8,379 bases of DNA from an uncultured bacterium (GCA_938016625.1 CALILB010000209.1:1-8379), one strand, 5' to 3'; shown: positions 1 to 6,746, counted from the stretch's first letter. Translations and numbers: made by a program. The notes: generated from the letters alone by a model not told the origin.

Positions 1-210
1 TGCCGAGGCTGATTCCCACTTTTGCTATTTCGGGCTAGAGTCTCCCTTGAAAAGCCCGCGGCAATGAACCTACACCGCCCCGAGCCTCAAGACTCGCTCG
101 AATTTCTGAAGTGTGAACTATATCACTACTATGGATTCTCAGCAAGATCTCTGGTGAGACACAGGACCTACCACCATTCCGATGTTAACCCCTTTAGTTT
201 CTTCTAGTTG
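1..210. other. Intergenic leader, lower GC, no convincing gene
   Basis: This stretch precedes the membrane aminopropyltransferase-like gene and is visibly richer in A and T than the rest of the window, especially from about 98 to 205. A 61-codon open frame runs through it from a TTG at 22 to a TAG at 205-207, but it has no ribosome-binding site and resembles no protein I recognise. The region most likely holds the promoter and leader of the downstream gene. It could also be the end of an upstream intergenic space cut by the window edge. Confidence 0.5.
98..132 (+). promoter_or_regulatory. Weak candidate promoter for the 211 gene
   Basis: An AT-rich patch in an otherwise GC-rich region contains TATATC (119-124) and TACTAT (127-132), either of which could act as a -10 box. 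The matching -35 positions (TCGAAT at 98-103, TTCTGA at 104-109) are poor. This is a weak inference based on composition and position only. Confidence 0.25.
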
Positions 211-2499
211 ATGAGAAGAGACCCTACCCTTCTGCTCATTTCCGCAACCGGTTTCGGGGCGACAATCGCCCAGGTTCTGCTTCTACGGGAGCTCCTACCC
301 CTTTTCTACGGCAACGAGATGTCAACCGCGTTGACTCTCGCGGGCTGGCTACTGTGGACCGCACTCGGCAGTGCGGTCGCCGCACGGCTGACGGCCGGTC
401 GGCCACCGAGCGACAGCATACTGGCAGTGCTTCTGGCTCTCATGGCGGTGACGCTGCCCGGACTCCTGCTGCTGGTCCGTGGAGCCCGGTGGCTCTTTGG
501 CATCCCTGCCGGTGAGCTGGCGACCATCGGCAAGATGGTGCTGGTGTGCCTGGCGGTTCCGGCCCTCTTCTGTCCCCTGGCCGGTGCTCTTTTCGGGCTG
601 TGCTGGGCCCACCGGCAATTGGGCGACACCGGCATCGCGGGTACCCGAGCGCTGACGGTCTATTTGGGCGAGGCTCTGGGAGCGGCCTTGGGCGGCGTTG
701 CCTTCTTCTTTGTGATTCTACGCTCCACCCCCGTCTTCAGCTCGGCGACCGTCGTCGCCCTGCTGCTGCTCTGTCTTTCGGGCTGGGTTTTGTGGAGAGA
801 AAAGGGGACGCCGAAAGCGCCCACCCGGCTGCTCTGGTGGCTCTGCGCGGCGATGATCCTCGCCCTTTCCATCTGGAGCAGCCGGATCGATGCCCTCAGC
901 CGCTGGTGGCAGTGGGGCGATCACCTGCTCGCCGCCCGCGATACACCTTTTCACAACCTGGCCTTCGTGGGACAAGGCGATCAGATAACGGTCTTTGCCA
1001 ACGGCCTCTGGCTCTTCACCGAGCCCGATCCGGTGACCACCGAGCTGGCGGTCCACGTGGCATTGCTCCAACACCCCGAGCCCAGGCGGCTCCTGTTTCT
1101 CGGCGGAGGTCTGGCAGGCCAGCTGCAGGAAGCCCTCAAACACCCGAGTGTGGAGACCATCGACTATGTCGAGCAGGATCCACAGCTGATCAGTTTCGCC
1201 ACGGACTTCTCGAGCCAAACCGTCCGCGCTTCACTCGAAGACCCGCGGGTGGATGTGCATCCGCGAGATGCGGGGACCTTTCTCCGCGGTCAGGCAGCTC
1301 AGTGGGACGTGATCCTGATGAGCGTCGGCGATCCGATCAACGCCCAGATGAACCGCTTCTACACCGTCGAGCTCTTCCGTCGCATCGCGGCCCGTCTCCG
1401 CCCCGGCGGCATCTTCAGCTTTTCCGTCCCCGGTGGTGGCGACACCGTCGGACCGGCACATGCGAGGCTTCTGAGCTCCATAGACCGGACGCTCGCCGAG
1501 GTCTTCCCACGGGTGGTTGTCCTTCCCGGCGAGCGGGCCCGCTTTCTGGCCGCCGCCGACCCGGAATCTCTTACTACCGACCCCATGGTTCCGACGAGCC
1601 GCATCCACAAGCGCAGCCTCGATCTCGTCTATCTTCGCGAGGACACCCTTTTCGACCACATGAACCCGATGCGGATCGAGTACCTGCAGTCGATTCTGGC
1701 CCAGTCGCAAGACAGCCCGGTCAACCGCCAATTCGCCCCCGTCTGCTACTTCCACGGGATGATGCTGTGGGCCGCGCAGTGGCATCCGGAGCTCGAACAA
1801 GCCTTGAGTGCCGCGGCACACGTAAAGCCGGCCTATCTGCTGGCCGCGCTGATCGTCCTTGGCCTGATCGTGCCTCTCGTCTTCTGGACCGGACGGTCGA
1901 AGTATCGGCTGGCCGTGGGTGCGGCAGTCTTTGTTCAGGGCGGCGTCGGGATGGTGCTCCAGCTGCTGCTGATCCTGAGCTTTCAGATTCTCCAGGGTTT
2001 TGCCTATCTCCAGCTGGCGCTCATCATCGCCTTCTTCATGGCCGGTCTGGCTGTGGGTGCTCTGCTGGTCAGCCGGGCCGGAGATTGGTGGCAAGACACC
2101 GGCCGGGCCAACCGCTGGTTCCTGCTCCTGCAGATTGGTGTCGCGGTCTACCCGCTGCTACTGCTGGCCTTCTTTTCGCCGCTCGGTGAGGGCCTGCGAG
2201 AGGGCCTTTCGGCGGTGGCCTCGTCCTGGGTCTTCTCGGCAGCCAGCCTGGCGGCGGGAGCTCTCGGTGGTGCCCACTTCGCCCTGGCGGCCCTGGTCTC
2301 GGCCGCCGCGGGTGCGCGACCCGAGCGTGCCGGTGGGTATCTCTATGCCGTGGACCTGGCCGGTGCAGCGGGCGGAGCGCTCGTCGCCGGTCTTCTCGTG
2401 CTGCCGCTCTATGGTGTCACCCGGACGCTGGTCCTTCTCAGCCTTCTGTCGTTCTTCTGCCTTCTCGCCATCCTGCGACGGCCGGCTCTCCTTACATAG
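211..2499 (+). CDS. Polytopic membrane protein with spermidine-synthase-like domain
   Basis: A 762-residue protein of the fused transporter-like/spermidine synthase type. Hydrophobic segments fill residues 5-30, 38-60, 70-90, 105-132, 148-170, 178-195 and 206-224. A soluble Rossmann domain spans about 240-530, and further membrane segments lie at about 540-760. The domain shows the nucleotide-binding glycine loop LGGGLAGQL (297-305), the acidic VEQDP (320-324), and MNRFYT (380-385), typical of the membrane branch. YLGEALGAALGG (151-162) and LYAVDLAGAAGG (711-722) are hallmark family helices. In true spermidine synthases the strand ends D-x-x-D-P; here it reads SVGDP (371-375), so the catalytic-base Asp is replaced by Ser. 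Polyamine synthesis is therefore doubtful and the substrate unknown. A TTG at 208 directly precedes the ATG at 211. No Shine-Dalgarno is visible before either. The gene converges on the radical SAM operon, 46 bases away. Confidence 0.85.
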   Translation: MRRDPTLLLISATGFGATIAQVLLLRELLPLFYGNEMSTALTLAGWLLWTALGSAVAARLTAGRPPSDSILAVLLALMAVTLPGLLLLVRGARWLFGIPAGELATIGKMVLVCLAVPALFCPLAGALFGLCWAHRQLGDTGIAGTRALTVYLGEALGAALGGVAFFFVILRSTPVFSSATVVALLLLCLSGWVLWREKGTPKAPTRLLWWLCAAMILALSIWSSRIDALSRWWQWGDHLLAARDTPFHNLAFVGQGDQITVFANGLWLFTEPDPVTTELAVHVALLQHPEPRRLLFLGGGLAGQLQEALKHPSVETIDYVEQDPQLISFATDFSSQTVRASLEDPRVDVHPRDAGTFLRGQAAQWDVILMSVGDPINAQMNRFYTVELFRRIAARLRPGGIFSFSVPGGGDTVGPAHARLLSSIDRTLAEVFPRVVVLPGERARFLAAADPESLTTDPMVPTSRIHKRSLDLVYLREDTLFDHMNPMRIEYLQSILAQSQDSPVNRQFAPVCYFHGMMLWAAQWHPELEQALSAAAHVKPAYLLAALIVLGLIVPLVFWTGRSKYRLAVGAAVFVQGGVGMVLQLLLILSFQILQGFAYLQLALIIAFFMAGLAVGALLVSRAGDWWQDTGRANRWFLLLQIGVAVYPLLLLAFFSPLGEGLREGLSAVASSWVFSAASLAAGALGGAHFALAALVSAAAGARPERAGGYLYAVDLAGAAGGALVAGLLVLPLYGVTRTLVLLSLLSFFCLLAILRRPALLT

Positions 2500-2519
2500 C
2501 ACCCGGTCTCCTCTACGCC

Positions 2520-2534
2520 TCGGTCGTTGACCGA
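2520..2534. terminator. Short hairpin between convergent genes
   Basis: TCGGTC-GTT-GACCGA forms a perfect 6-bp stem with a 3-base loop in the 46-base gap between the two convergent stop codons. There is no T-run on either side, so it is only a weak candidate for a bidirectional terminator. Confidence 0.25.
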
Positions 2535-2545
2535 TCGACGGGCTG

Positions 2546-3736
2546 TCAGGGGCTGGATTCTGCTTGCGTCCGGGGCGCCTTCGTCCCGGCCAGCCAGACA
2601 CCCGGCACCGAGTGCCCGCACTCGCCGCAACGCCCCTCTTCGAGACTAACGACCCGGGTGATGTATCCCACCCGCTCGATGAGCAGCGTCCCGCACTCGG
2701 GGCAGTGGGTGTGTTTGCCCGGATGCTCGGGGACGTTGGCGATGTAGACATAGTGGAGACCCGCTTCCATGGCCAGGGTGCGTGCCTCCTCGAGCATCGG
2801 CACCGGTGTCGGTGGCACGCTCTTGAGCAGATAGCGGGGGTAGAAGCGAAAGAAGTGGAGCGGCACTTCGGGTCCCAGCTCTTCGACGATCCAGCGGCAC
2901 ATTGCCCGCAGGGTCTCGGGATCGTCGTTCTTGCTGGGGATCAGGAGGTTGACAATCTCGGTGTGGATTCCTTTTTCCCTCAGTCGCACGAGTGTCGCCA
3001 GCACCGTCTGCAGATTACCCTCCACCTCCTCCCGGTAGAGCTCCTCGGTAAACCCCTTGAGGTCGATGCAGGCGGCATCCAGCGTCTCACAGATGTCATC
3101 GAGCGGTGCCTGGTTGACGAAGCCGGCCGAATGCATCAGATGTAGCAGCGAGCCGCCCCGGCAGAGGCGGGCGACATCGAGCATGTACTCGATGAAGACG
3201 ACCGGCTCGACATAGGAAGAGGCGATCGACCGGCAGCCATAGCGCTCGGCCCGTGTCACGGCCTCGGCCGGTGGCAGATCGTAGTTGAAGGTCTCCTCCG
3301 GTCTCGTCTGCGATGCCTCCCAGTTGAGACAGGATTTGCAGTGGAGGTTGCAGCCGGCAGTGGCCACCGACAGGGTCTTGGAGCCCGGCAGCACGTGGAA
3401 GAAGGGTTTCTTCTCCACCGGATCGATGTTCACCGCACAGGGGTTACCGTACGCGACCGTCCACAGCTCGCCGTCGATGTTCTCCCGCACCCCGCAACGC
3501 CCGCGTTGGCCGGTCTCGATCCGGCAGCGGTGGGGGCAGAGCTCGCACCGGACCTCGCCGTTGCCGACCGGAGTGAAGTAGGGCGACGCCCGTCGTCCGA
3601 TCAGGCCCTTCTGGACCACCGACGCCGCGACCGGCTCGTTCACCGGTAGGCCCGGCAGGAGCCCCGCGCCGGCGGTGACCAGTGCGCACCGCCCGACACC
3701 CGAGACGAAATCACGTCGGCTGAAGGGCTCTCTCAT
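2546..3736 (-). CDS. amrS: AmrS-like radical SAM enzyme with Tat signal
   Basis: A 396-residue radical SAM protein matching the AmmeMemoRadiSam-system radical SAM enzyme, a relative of pyruvate formate-lyase activating enzymes. Its substrate is not known to me. The [4Fe-4S]/SAM motif CxxxCxxC is C129, C133 and C136. An N-terminal cysteine cluster (C64, C67, C71, C81; CELCPHRC then CGVREN) and a C-terminal zinc-ribbon-like set (C345, C348, C370, C373) are both typical of the family, as are NIDPVEKKPFFH (103-114) and the PGVW near the end. The N terminus, SRRDFVSG followed by a hydrophobic stretch to about residue 30, is a twin-arginine signal. I chose the ATG at 3736 because it has an AGGTGGAG site 7 bases upstream and starts just before the Tat motif; a 36-codon extension to 3844 lies inside the upstream gene. 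It follows the PflX-like gene by 23 bases, so the two form an operon. Confidence 0.88.
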   Translation of the reverse strand: MREPFSRRDFVSGVGRCALVTAGAGLLPGLPVNEPVAASVVQKGLIGRRASPYFTPVGNGEVRCELCPHRCRIETGQRGRCGVRENIDGELWTVAYGNPCAVNIDPVEKKPFFHVLPGSKTLSVATAGCNLHCKSCLNWEASQTRPEETFNYDLPPAEAVTRAERYGCRSIASSYVEPVVFIEYMLDVARLCRGGSLLHLMHSAGFVNQAPLDDICETLDAACIDLKGFTEELYREEVEGNLQTVLATLVRLREKGIHTEIVNLLIPSKNDDPETLRAMCRWIVEELGPEVPLHFFRFYPRYLLKSVPPTPVPMLEEARTLAMEAGLHYVYIANVPEHPGKHTHCPECGTLLIERVGYITRVVSLEEGRCGECGHSVPGVWLAGTKAPRTQAESSP

Positions 3737-3743
3737 CGAGATT

Positions 3744-3751
3744 CTCCACCT
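3744..3751 (-). promoter_or_regulatory. Ribosome-binding site fixing the amrS-like start
   Basis: Read on the minus strand this is AGGTGGAG, 7 bases before the ATG at 3736. It decides between that start and the in-frame upstream start at 3844, which would overlap the preceding gene by 85 bases. Confidence 0.7.
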
Positions 3752-3759
3752 GATCGGTC

Positions 3760-4815
3760 TCAACCCCTGCCGTGCCGCTTGAAGATCTTGCGGTTGGTTA
3801 CCGACCGCGGGTCGAGGTTGGTGAGGCCTGCCTCCTCGGCCCAAGCCATGGCCTCGAGGAATTCGTCGGCGTGGAGGCCCCGCCCGATCTCGTCGAAGTC
3901 CGCCGCTTTGTAGGCCACGTGATACTGCGCCATGATGTTGACGTAGGTGGTGGGCGACAGCTCCTCGGCCACCCAGCGGGTGAAGTCGCGCGTGCCGGCC
4001 ACCCGGTTGGGCATGACCAGATGTCGGATCATCAACCCCCGAAGGGCCCGGCCTTTTTCATCTACCGCGTGCTCCCCCACCTGCCGGTTCATCTCCAGAA
4101 TCGCCTTTTTGGTTACCTCCGGGTAATCCGCCGCTCCCGACGAGTACTTGGCCGACTGCTCCCCATCCATGAACTTGAGGTCGGGCAGATAGATGTCGAC
4201 GATGCCGTCGAGAAGCTCGAGGACCTCCACCCGCTCGTAGCCGCTGGTGTTGTAGACCAGCGGTAGCCGCAGTCCCCACTTGTGGGCGATCCGCGTGGCG
4301 TTGATGATGTGGGGCATCACATGGGTGGGGGTCACCAGATTGATGTTGTGGCAACCGATCCTCTGCAGCCGCAACATCTCACCGGCGAGATCCTCGTCTT
4401 CGAGCCGATCCCCCAGCCCCTTGTGGGCGATTGGCCAGTTCTGACAGAAGGAACACCGCAGATTGCAGTTGGAGAAGAAGATGGTGCCCGAGCCGCCCTC
4501 CCCTACCAGCGAGACCTCCTCGCCAAAGTGGGGTTGAGCGCTGTAGACCATGACCTTGGAGGGCGCCCGGCAGTAGCCTTTCTTGCCCGCCCGGCGGTCG
4601 ACCCCGCATTGCCGCGGACAGAGCGCACACGCTTCCAGGATGTCGAAGGCCTGCTCGATCCGCTGGGCGAGCTTCCCCTCCTGCTCGAGCCGCGCGTAGG
4701 CGGGTAGCCACTCCTCTTTGCTGTTGGGCGAAGCTTCGAGGCGAGATTGAGAGACGAGAAGCGTCCCCCCGAGGACAACCGATCTCTTGAGGAAATCGCG
4801 TCGGGTGCTGTCCAT
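3760..4815 (-). CDS. PflX-like (COG1313) radical SAM protein with Tat signal
   Basis: A 351-residue radical SAM protein of the PflX/COG1313 type, related to pyruvate formate-lyase activating proteins; no member of this type has a substrate I can name. The SAM-cluster motif is CNLRCSFC (C117, C121, C124), followed by QNW. A cysteine cluster precedes it (C63, C66, C70, C82; CALCPRQC), and THVMPHIINA (164-173) and DIYLPDLKFMD (207-217) are typical of the group. The protein opens with TRRDFLKRS and a short hydrophobic run to about residue 22, a classical twin-arginine signal, though the hydrophobic part is short. The ATG at 4815 has GGAGG 7 bases upstream. It is the first gene of a two-gene operon with the AmrS-like gene and has a good promoter candidate at 4861-4889. 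An unexported protein with a vestigial signal is the main alternative. Confidence 0.87.
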   Translation of the reverse strand: MDSTRRDFLKRSVVLGGTLLVSQSRLEASPNSKEEWLPAYARLEQEGKLAQRIEQAFDILEACALCPRQCGVDRRAGKKGYCRAPSKVMVYSAQPHFGEEVSLVGEGGSGTIFFSNCNLRCSFCQNWPIAHKGLGDRLEDEDLAGEMLRLQRIGCHNINLVTPTHVMPHIINATRIAHKWGLRLPLVYNTSGYERVEVLELLDGIVDIYLPDLKFMDGEQSAKYSSGAADYPEVTKKAILEMNRQVGEHAVDEKGRALRGLMIRHLVMPNRVAGTRDFTRWVAEELSPTTYVNIMAQYHVAYKAADFDEIGRGLHADEFLEAMAWAEEAGLTNLDPRSVTNRKIFKRHGRG

Positions 4816-4822
4816 ACCGAGG

Positions 4823-4827
4823 CCTCC
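4823..4827 (-). promoter_or_regulatory. Ribosome-binding site of the PflX-like gene
   Basis: GGAGG on the minus strand, 7 bases before the ATG at 4815. It supports a start that includes the Tat signal. Confidence 0.7.
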
Positions 4828-4860
4828 GCGGTGGTTTCCGAATCGAGAGCCTCAGCAATC

Positions 4861-4889
4861 ATTTGACACCCGATCCGCACCAGGGTCAA
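4861..4889 (-). promoter_or_regulatory. Sigma70-type promoter of the radical SAM operon
   Basis: On the minus strand TTGACC (4884-4889, five of six consensus bases) and TCAAAT (4861-4866, four of six) are separated by exactly 17 bases. Transcription would start near 4854, giving a leader of about 40 bases before the ATG at 4815. This is read by eye from the consensus. Confidence 0.5.
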
Positions 4890-5038
4890 GAAGAATCTCG
4901 CCAGAAATCCCGCTGGTGAGCGCTGCCGCTCGAGGGCGCGTCACCTCTGATATATTGACTGCAGATTCAAGTCAGCAGATTGGCAGTCGCGGCTTTGCGG
5001 GGCGGAAGCCTCACTGGAGCCTACTATCGGACATCTTC

Positions 5039-5044
5039 GGAGGA
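5039..5044 (+). promoter_or_regulatory. Ribosome-binding site of the SnoaL-like gene
   Basis: GGAGGA, 9 bases before the ATG at 5054. It fixes the start so that the protein begins with its signal peptide rather than with the longer in-frame extension from 4787. Confidence 0.75.
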
Positions 5045-5053
5045 CAGAAACGC

Positions 5054-5488
5054 ATGAAGATCTTGACTACAGCGGTAATGTTGATCCTCGTCATCACCAC
5101 GGTTGCGGCAGCAGGTGAGCTCAAGGAAGATCTGGTTACCCTCGAGAAGGCCGGGTGGAAGGCCTGGGCGAAGGGAGACGGCGAATTCTTCCGCAAGAAC
5201 CTGACCGAGGATCACGTGCAGGTCGTCGCGGGTGCCGGATGGGTCGTCGGGCGGGAGGCTATCGCCACCGAGATCGCCAAAGGCGCCTGTGAGGTCAAGA
5301 GCTACGACTTCCACGACATAGAACTCCGCCACCTGGCAAAGGATGTCGCAATCTTGTCCTACACGGCGACTCAGGACGCCTCCTGCGAGGGCAACCAAAT
5401 GCCGGCCAAGGTCTACGCCACCTCGGTCTATGTCAAGAAGGATGGGAAATGGCTGGCAGCCAACTACCAGGAGACCCCGGCCGAGTGA
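5054..5488 (+). CDS. Secreted SnoaL/NTF2-like small protein
   Basis: A 144-residue protein. Residues 1-20 form a typical Sec signal peptide (MKILTTAVMLILVITTVAAA) with likely cleavage after the Ala run, giving a mature protein of about 124 residues. The mature part fits the NTF2-like superfamily (SnoaL / DUF4440 type): a helical start with EKAGWKAWAKGD (31-42), a strand pair around HVQVVAGAGWVVGREAI (54-70), and the closing pattern SVYVKKDGKWLAANYQE (124-140), where a KDGKW turn is characteristic. Proteins of this fold are small-molecule binding or catalytic cones; no catalytic residue lets me name a reaction. Two cysteines (C79, C111) could form a disulfide in the periplasm. It is a single gene, divergent from the radical SAM operon and convergent with the homocysteine methyltransferase gene. 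Confidence 0.82.
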   Translation: MKILTTAVMLILVITTVAAAGELKEDLVTLEKAGWKAWAKGDGEFFRKNLTEDHVQVVAGAGWVVGREAIATEIAKGACEVKSYDFHDIELRHLAKDVAILSYTATQDASCEGNQMPAKVYATSVYVKKDGKWLAANYQETPAE

Positions 5489-5508
5489 CGGGGAGTTGAC
5501 CGGCCGTA

Positions 5509-5544
5509 GGTAGTCGCTGCTTCTTACTCAGGAAGCCAGCTACC
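5509..5544. terminator. Imperfect hairpin between convergent genes
   Basis: GGTAG (5509-5513) pairs with CTACC (5540-5544), and CTG and CTTC inside it pair with CAG and GAAG, with small bulges and a loop of about 8 bases. It lies in the 83-base gap between two convergent genes, the expected place for a bidirectional terminator, but no T-run follows on either strand. Confidence 0.3.
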
Positions 5545-5571
5545 CAGACTAAGGGTTGTGCCCTGCGGAGG

Positions 5572-6510
5572 CTAGTCCGACAGAGCGCGGGCGATCTCCG
5601 TTATGTGGCGCAGATCGGAGCCACAACAACCCCCGAAAATGTTTAGCCACGGCATCCGGCGCCTGAGCTCGACATACTGACCGCCGAGCTCGACCGGATC
5701 GCCATCATCCAGCGTCTCGCACACGTCGAGCTCCGCGTGACTGAGACGAGAGGCATTGCAGCGCACGCCCCGAATCCGTCGGGTCCAGTCCGAGCCCTCG
5801 AGCACATGAAAGAAATGGTCGGGATGGGCACAGTTGACCATGAAGTAGGCCGCGGCCGAACCGGTCGCATCGTCAACCGCCTCGATTGCCTCGGCCAGTG
5901 CCTGCCCCGTCGGCAGCTTGCCATCCGTTTCCACTGTGAACGAAATGACGACCGGCAGCCCTGCCGCTCGAGCGGCACGCACAAAGCCGATCGCCTCATC
6001 CGACTGGGTAAACGTCGTCGCCGTCACCATGTCTACTTCGGTCTTGGCAAGCCAACCGATCTGCCTGGCGTGGTAGTCCTCCGCATCGTGCGCAGCGACC
6101 TCCGCTTCTGGGGCGTAGCTGTCGCCAGACGGGCCAACGATACCGTTCAAAACGATCGGCTTCGCATTCGAAGAGAACTCGTCACGCAATCCCGAAATGA
6201 ACTCAATGGAGGCCTCGTTTGCCGCCCGCAGATGGTTCTCGTCGACGCCAAGATCACCGGCCCAATGCAGGTGCGCCTTCCAGGTCTGACCGTCGAGTAT
6301 GAATCCCGCCCCTGACTCACCCGCCAGCGCCAAGAAACCGCGGAAATAGTCCGCGACGGCCTCTCGATCGCCCGCGTCGGTCAGCAATGTGTGGGCAGCG
6401 AACTCCCGAATCTCGATCCCGTGGTTGAAGATCAAGTCGGTCTCGATCCCTCCGTCGGCGAGAAAGATCTCTCCGGTCAGCTGCGGGAGGTTGTTGCGAT
6501 ATCGACTCAT
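5572..6510 (-). CDS. Homocysteine S-methyltransferase family protein
   Basis: A 312-residue protein of the homocysteine S-methyltransferase family (zinc-dependent (beta/alpha)8 barrel that moves a methyl group to a thiol, usually homocysteine, to give methionine in the cytoplasm). It begins with the family motif LADGGIETDL (17-26). The three zinc-ligand cysteines are present: C227 in VNCAHP and C295/C296 in GGCCGSD. NGIVGPSGDSYAP (122-134) and VTATTFTQSDEA (162-173) match the barrel strands. Length is normal for the stand-alone form. The methyl donor (S-methylmethionine, betaine or other) cannot be told from sequence, and the GSD after GGCC differs from the common GTTP-type ending. I chose the ATG at 6510 because it starts just before conserved sequence; the upstream extension to 6618 has no family likeness. 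No Shine-Dalgarno is visible before 6510. A bulged inverted repeat lies 25-90 bases upstream. Confidence 0.88.
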   Translation of the reverse strand: MSRYRNNLPQLTGEIFLADGGIETDLIFNHGIEIREFAAHTLLTDAGDREAVADYFRGFLALAGESGAGFILDGQTWKAHLHWAGDLGVDENHLRAANEASIEFISGLRDEFSSNAKPIVLNGIVGPSGDSYAPEAEVAAHDAEDYHARQIGWLAKTEVDMVTATTFTQSDEAIGFVRAARAAGLPVVISFTVETDGKLPTGQALAEAIEAVDDATGSAAAYFMVNCAHPDHFFHVLEGSDWTRRIRGVRCNASRLSHAELDVCETLDDGDPVELGGQYVELRRRMPWLNIFGGCCGSDLRHITEIARALSD

Positions 6511-6534
6511 AGGCAGACTTGAACGTTGTGGGAA

Positions 6535-6600
6535 CCAAATCCCGTTGGGTCGTGATGATCGGAAAGGCGCAATATGGTGTCCCCAACGGGAGAGATTTGG
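6535..6600. repeat. Bulged inverted repeat upstream of the methyltransferase
   Basis: CCAAATC (6535-6541) plus CCGTTGGG (6542-6549) pair with CCCAACGG (6582-6589) and GATTTGG (6594-6600): 15 base pairs with a 4-base bulge (GAGA, 6590-6593) and a 32-base loop. On the minus strand it ends about 25 bases before the methyltransferase ATG, so it could be a leader hairpin or operator. It could equally be a remnant of a small repeat element. I do not recognise it as a known riboswitch. Confidence 0.6.
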
Positions 6601-6740
6601 AACACCGTTTTCGCCCAACTCGAATCCTTTAACTCATTGAGGGACATGAGCTTAGCCGCGTGAGGCTTTCGCCCTGACGCGTGCTGACAACTGTCCGCAT
6701 CGCCTCGGGGAGGTCCTGCAGCGGACCGTTTGGAACACCG
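6596..6740. repeat. 12-bp direct repeat bracketing 121 bases
   Basis: TTTGGAACACCG occurs at 6596-6607 and again at 6729-6740, same orientation. The first copy begins inside the right arm of the bulged inverted repeat and the second lies 6 bases before the REP-like palindrome. The bracketed sequence has no recognisable gene. It may mark an insertion, a duplication or a decayed repeat unit. Confidence 0.6.
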
Positions 6741-6746
6741 ACGGCA

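Larger units (their letters stand above)
4816..5053. other. Divergent intergenic region
   Basis: These 238 bases separate the radical SAM operon (minus) from the secreted SnoaL-like gene (plus). They hold the minus-strand promoter described separately and a possible plus-strand -35 box TTGACT at 4955-4960; its -10 partner is not clear. An open frame from 4787 runs through into the SnoaL-like gene, but the extension has no family resemblance and overlaps the divergent gene, so I leave it out. Confidence 0.5.

Noticed and set aside
22..207. A 61-codon frame before the first gene
   Set aside because: TTG start, no ribosome-binding site and no recognisable protein features.
1231..2094. A 287-codon minus-strand open frame
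   Set aside because: It is antisense to the membrane protein gene, hydrophilic and low-complexity, with no family likeness.
546..2189. A 547-codon open frame on the + strand inside the membrane protein gene
   Set aside because: It is a shadow frame of the 211-2499 gene, rich in Arg, Pro and Gly with no recognisable domain, as expected in GC-rich DNA.
2564..3145. A 193-codon + strand frame opposite the AmrS-like gene
   Set aside because: It lies fully antisense to a clear radical SAM gene and has no family likeness of its own.
3737..3844. 36-codon N-terminal extension of the AmrS-like protein
   Set aside because: It overlaps the upstream gene, would bury the Tat signal, and the ATG at 3736 has a good ribosome-binding site.
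4787..5053. N-terminal extension of the SnoaL-like protein
   Set aside because: It overlaps the divergent gene, and the ATG at 5054 has a strong ribosome-binding site followed at once by a signal peptide.
6511..6618. N-terminal extension of the homocysteine methyltransferase
   Set aside because: The extra residues have no family likeness and read through the bulged inverted repeat.
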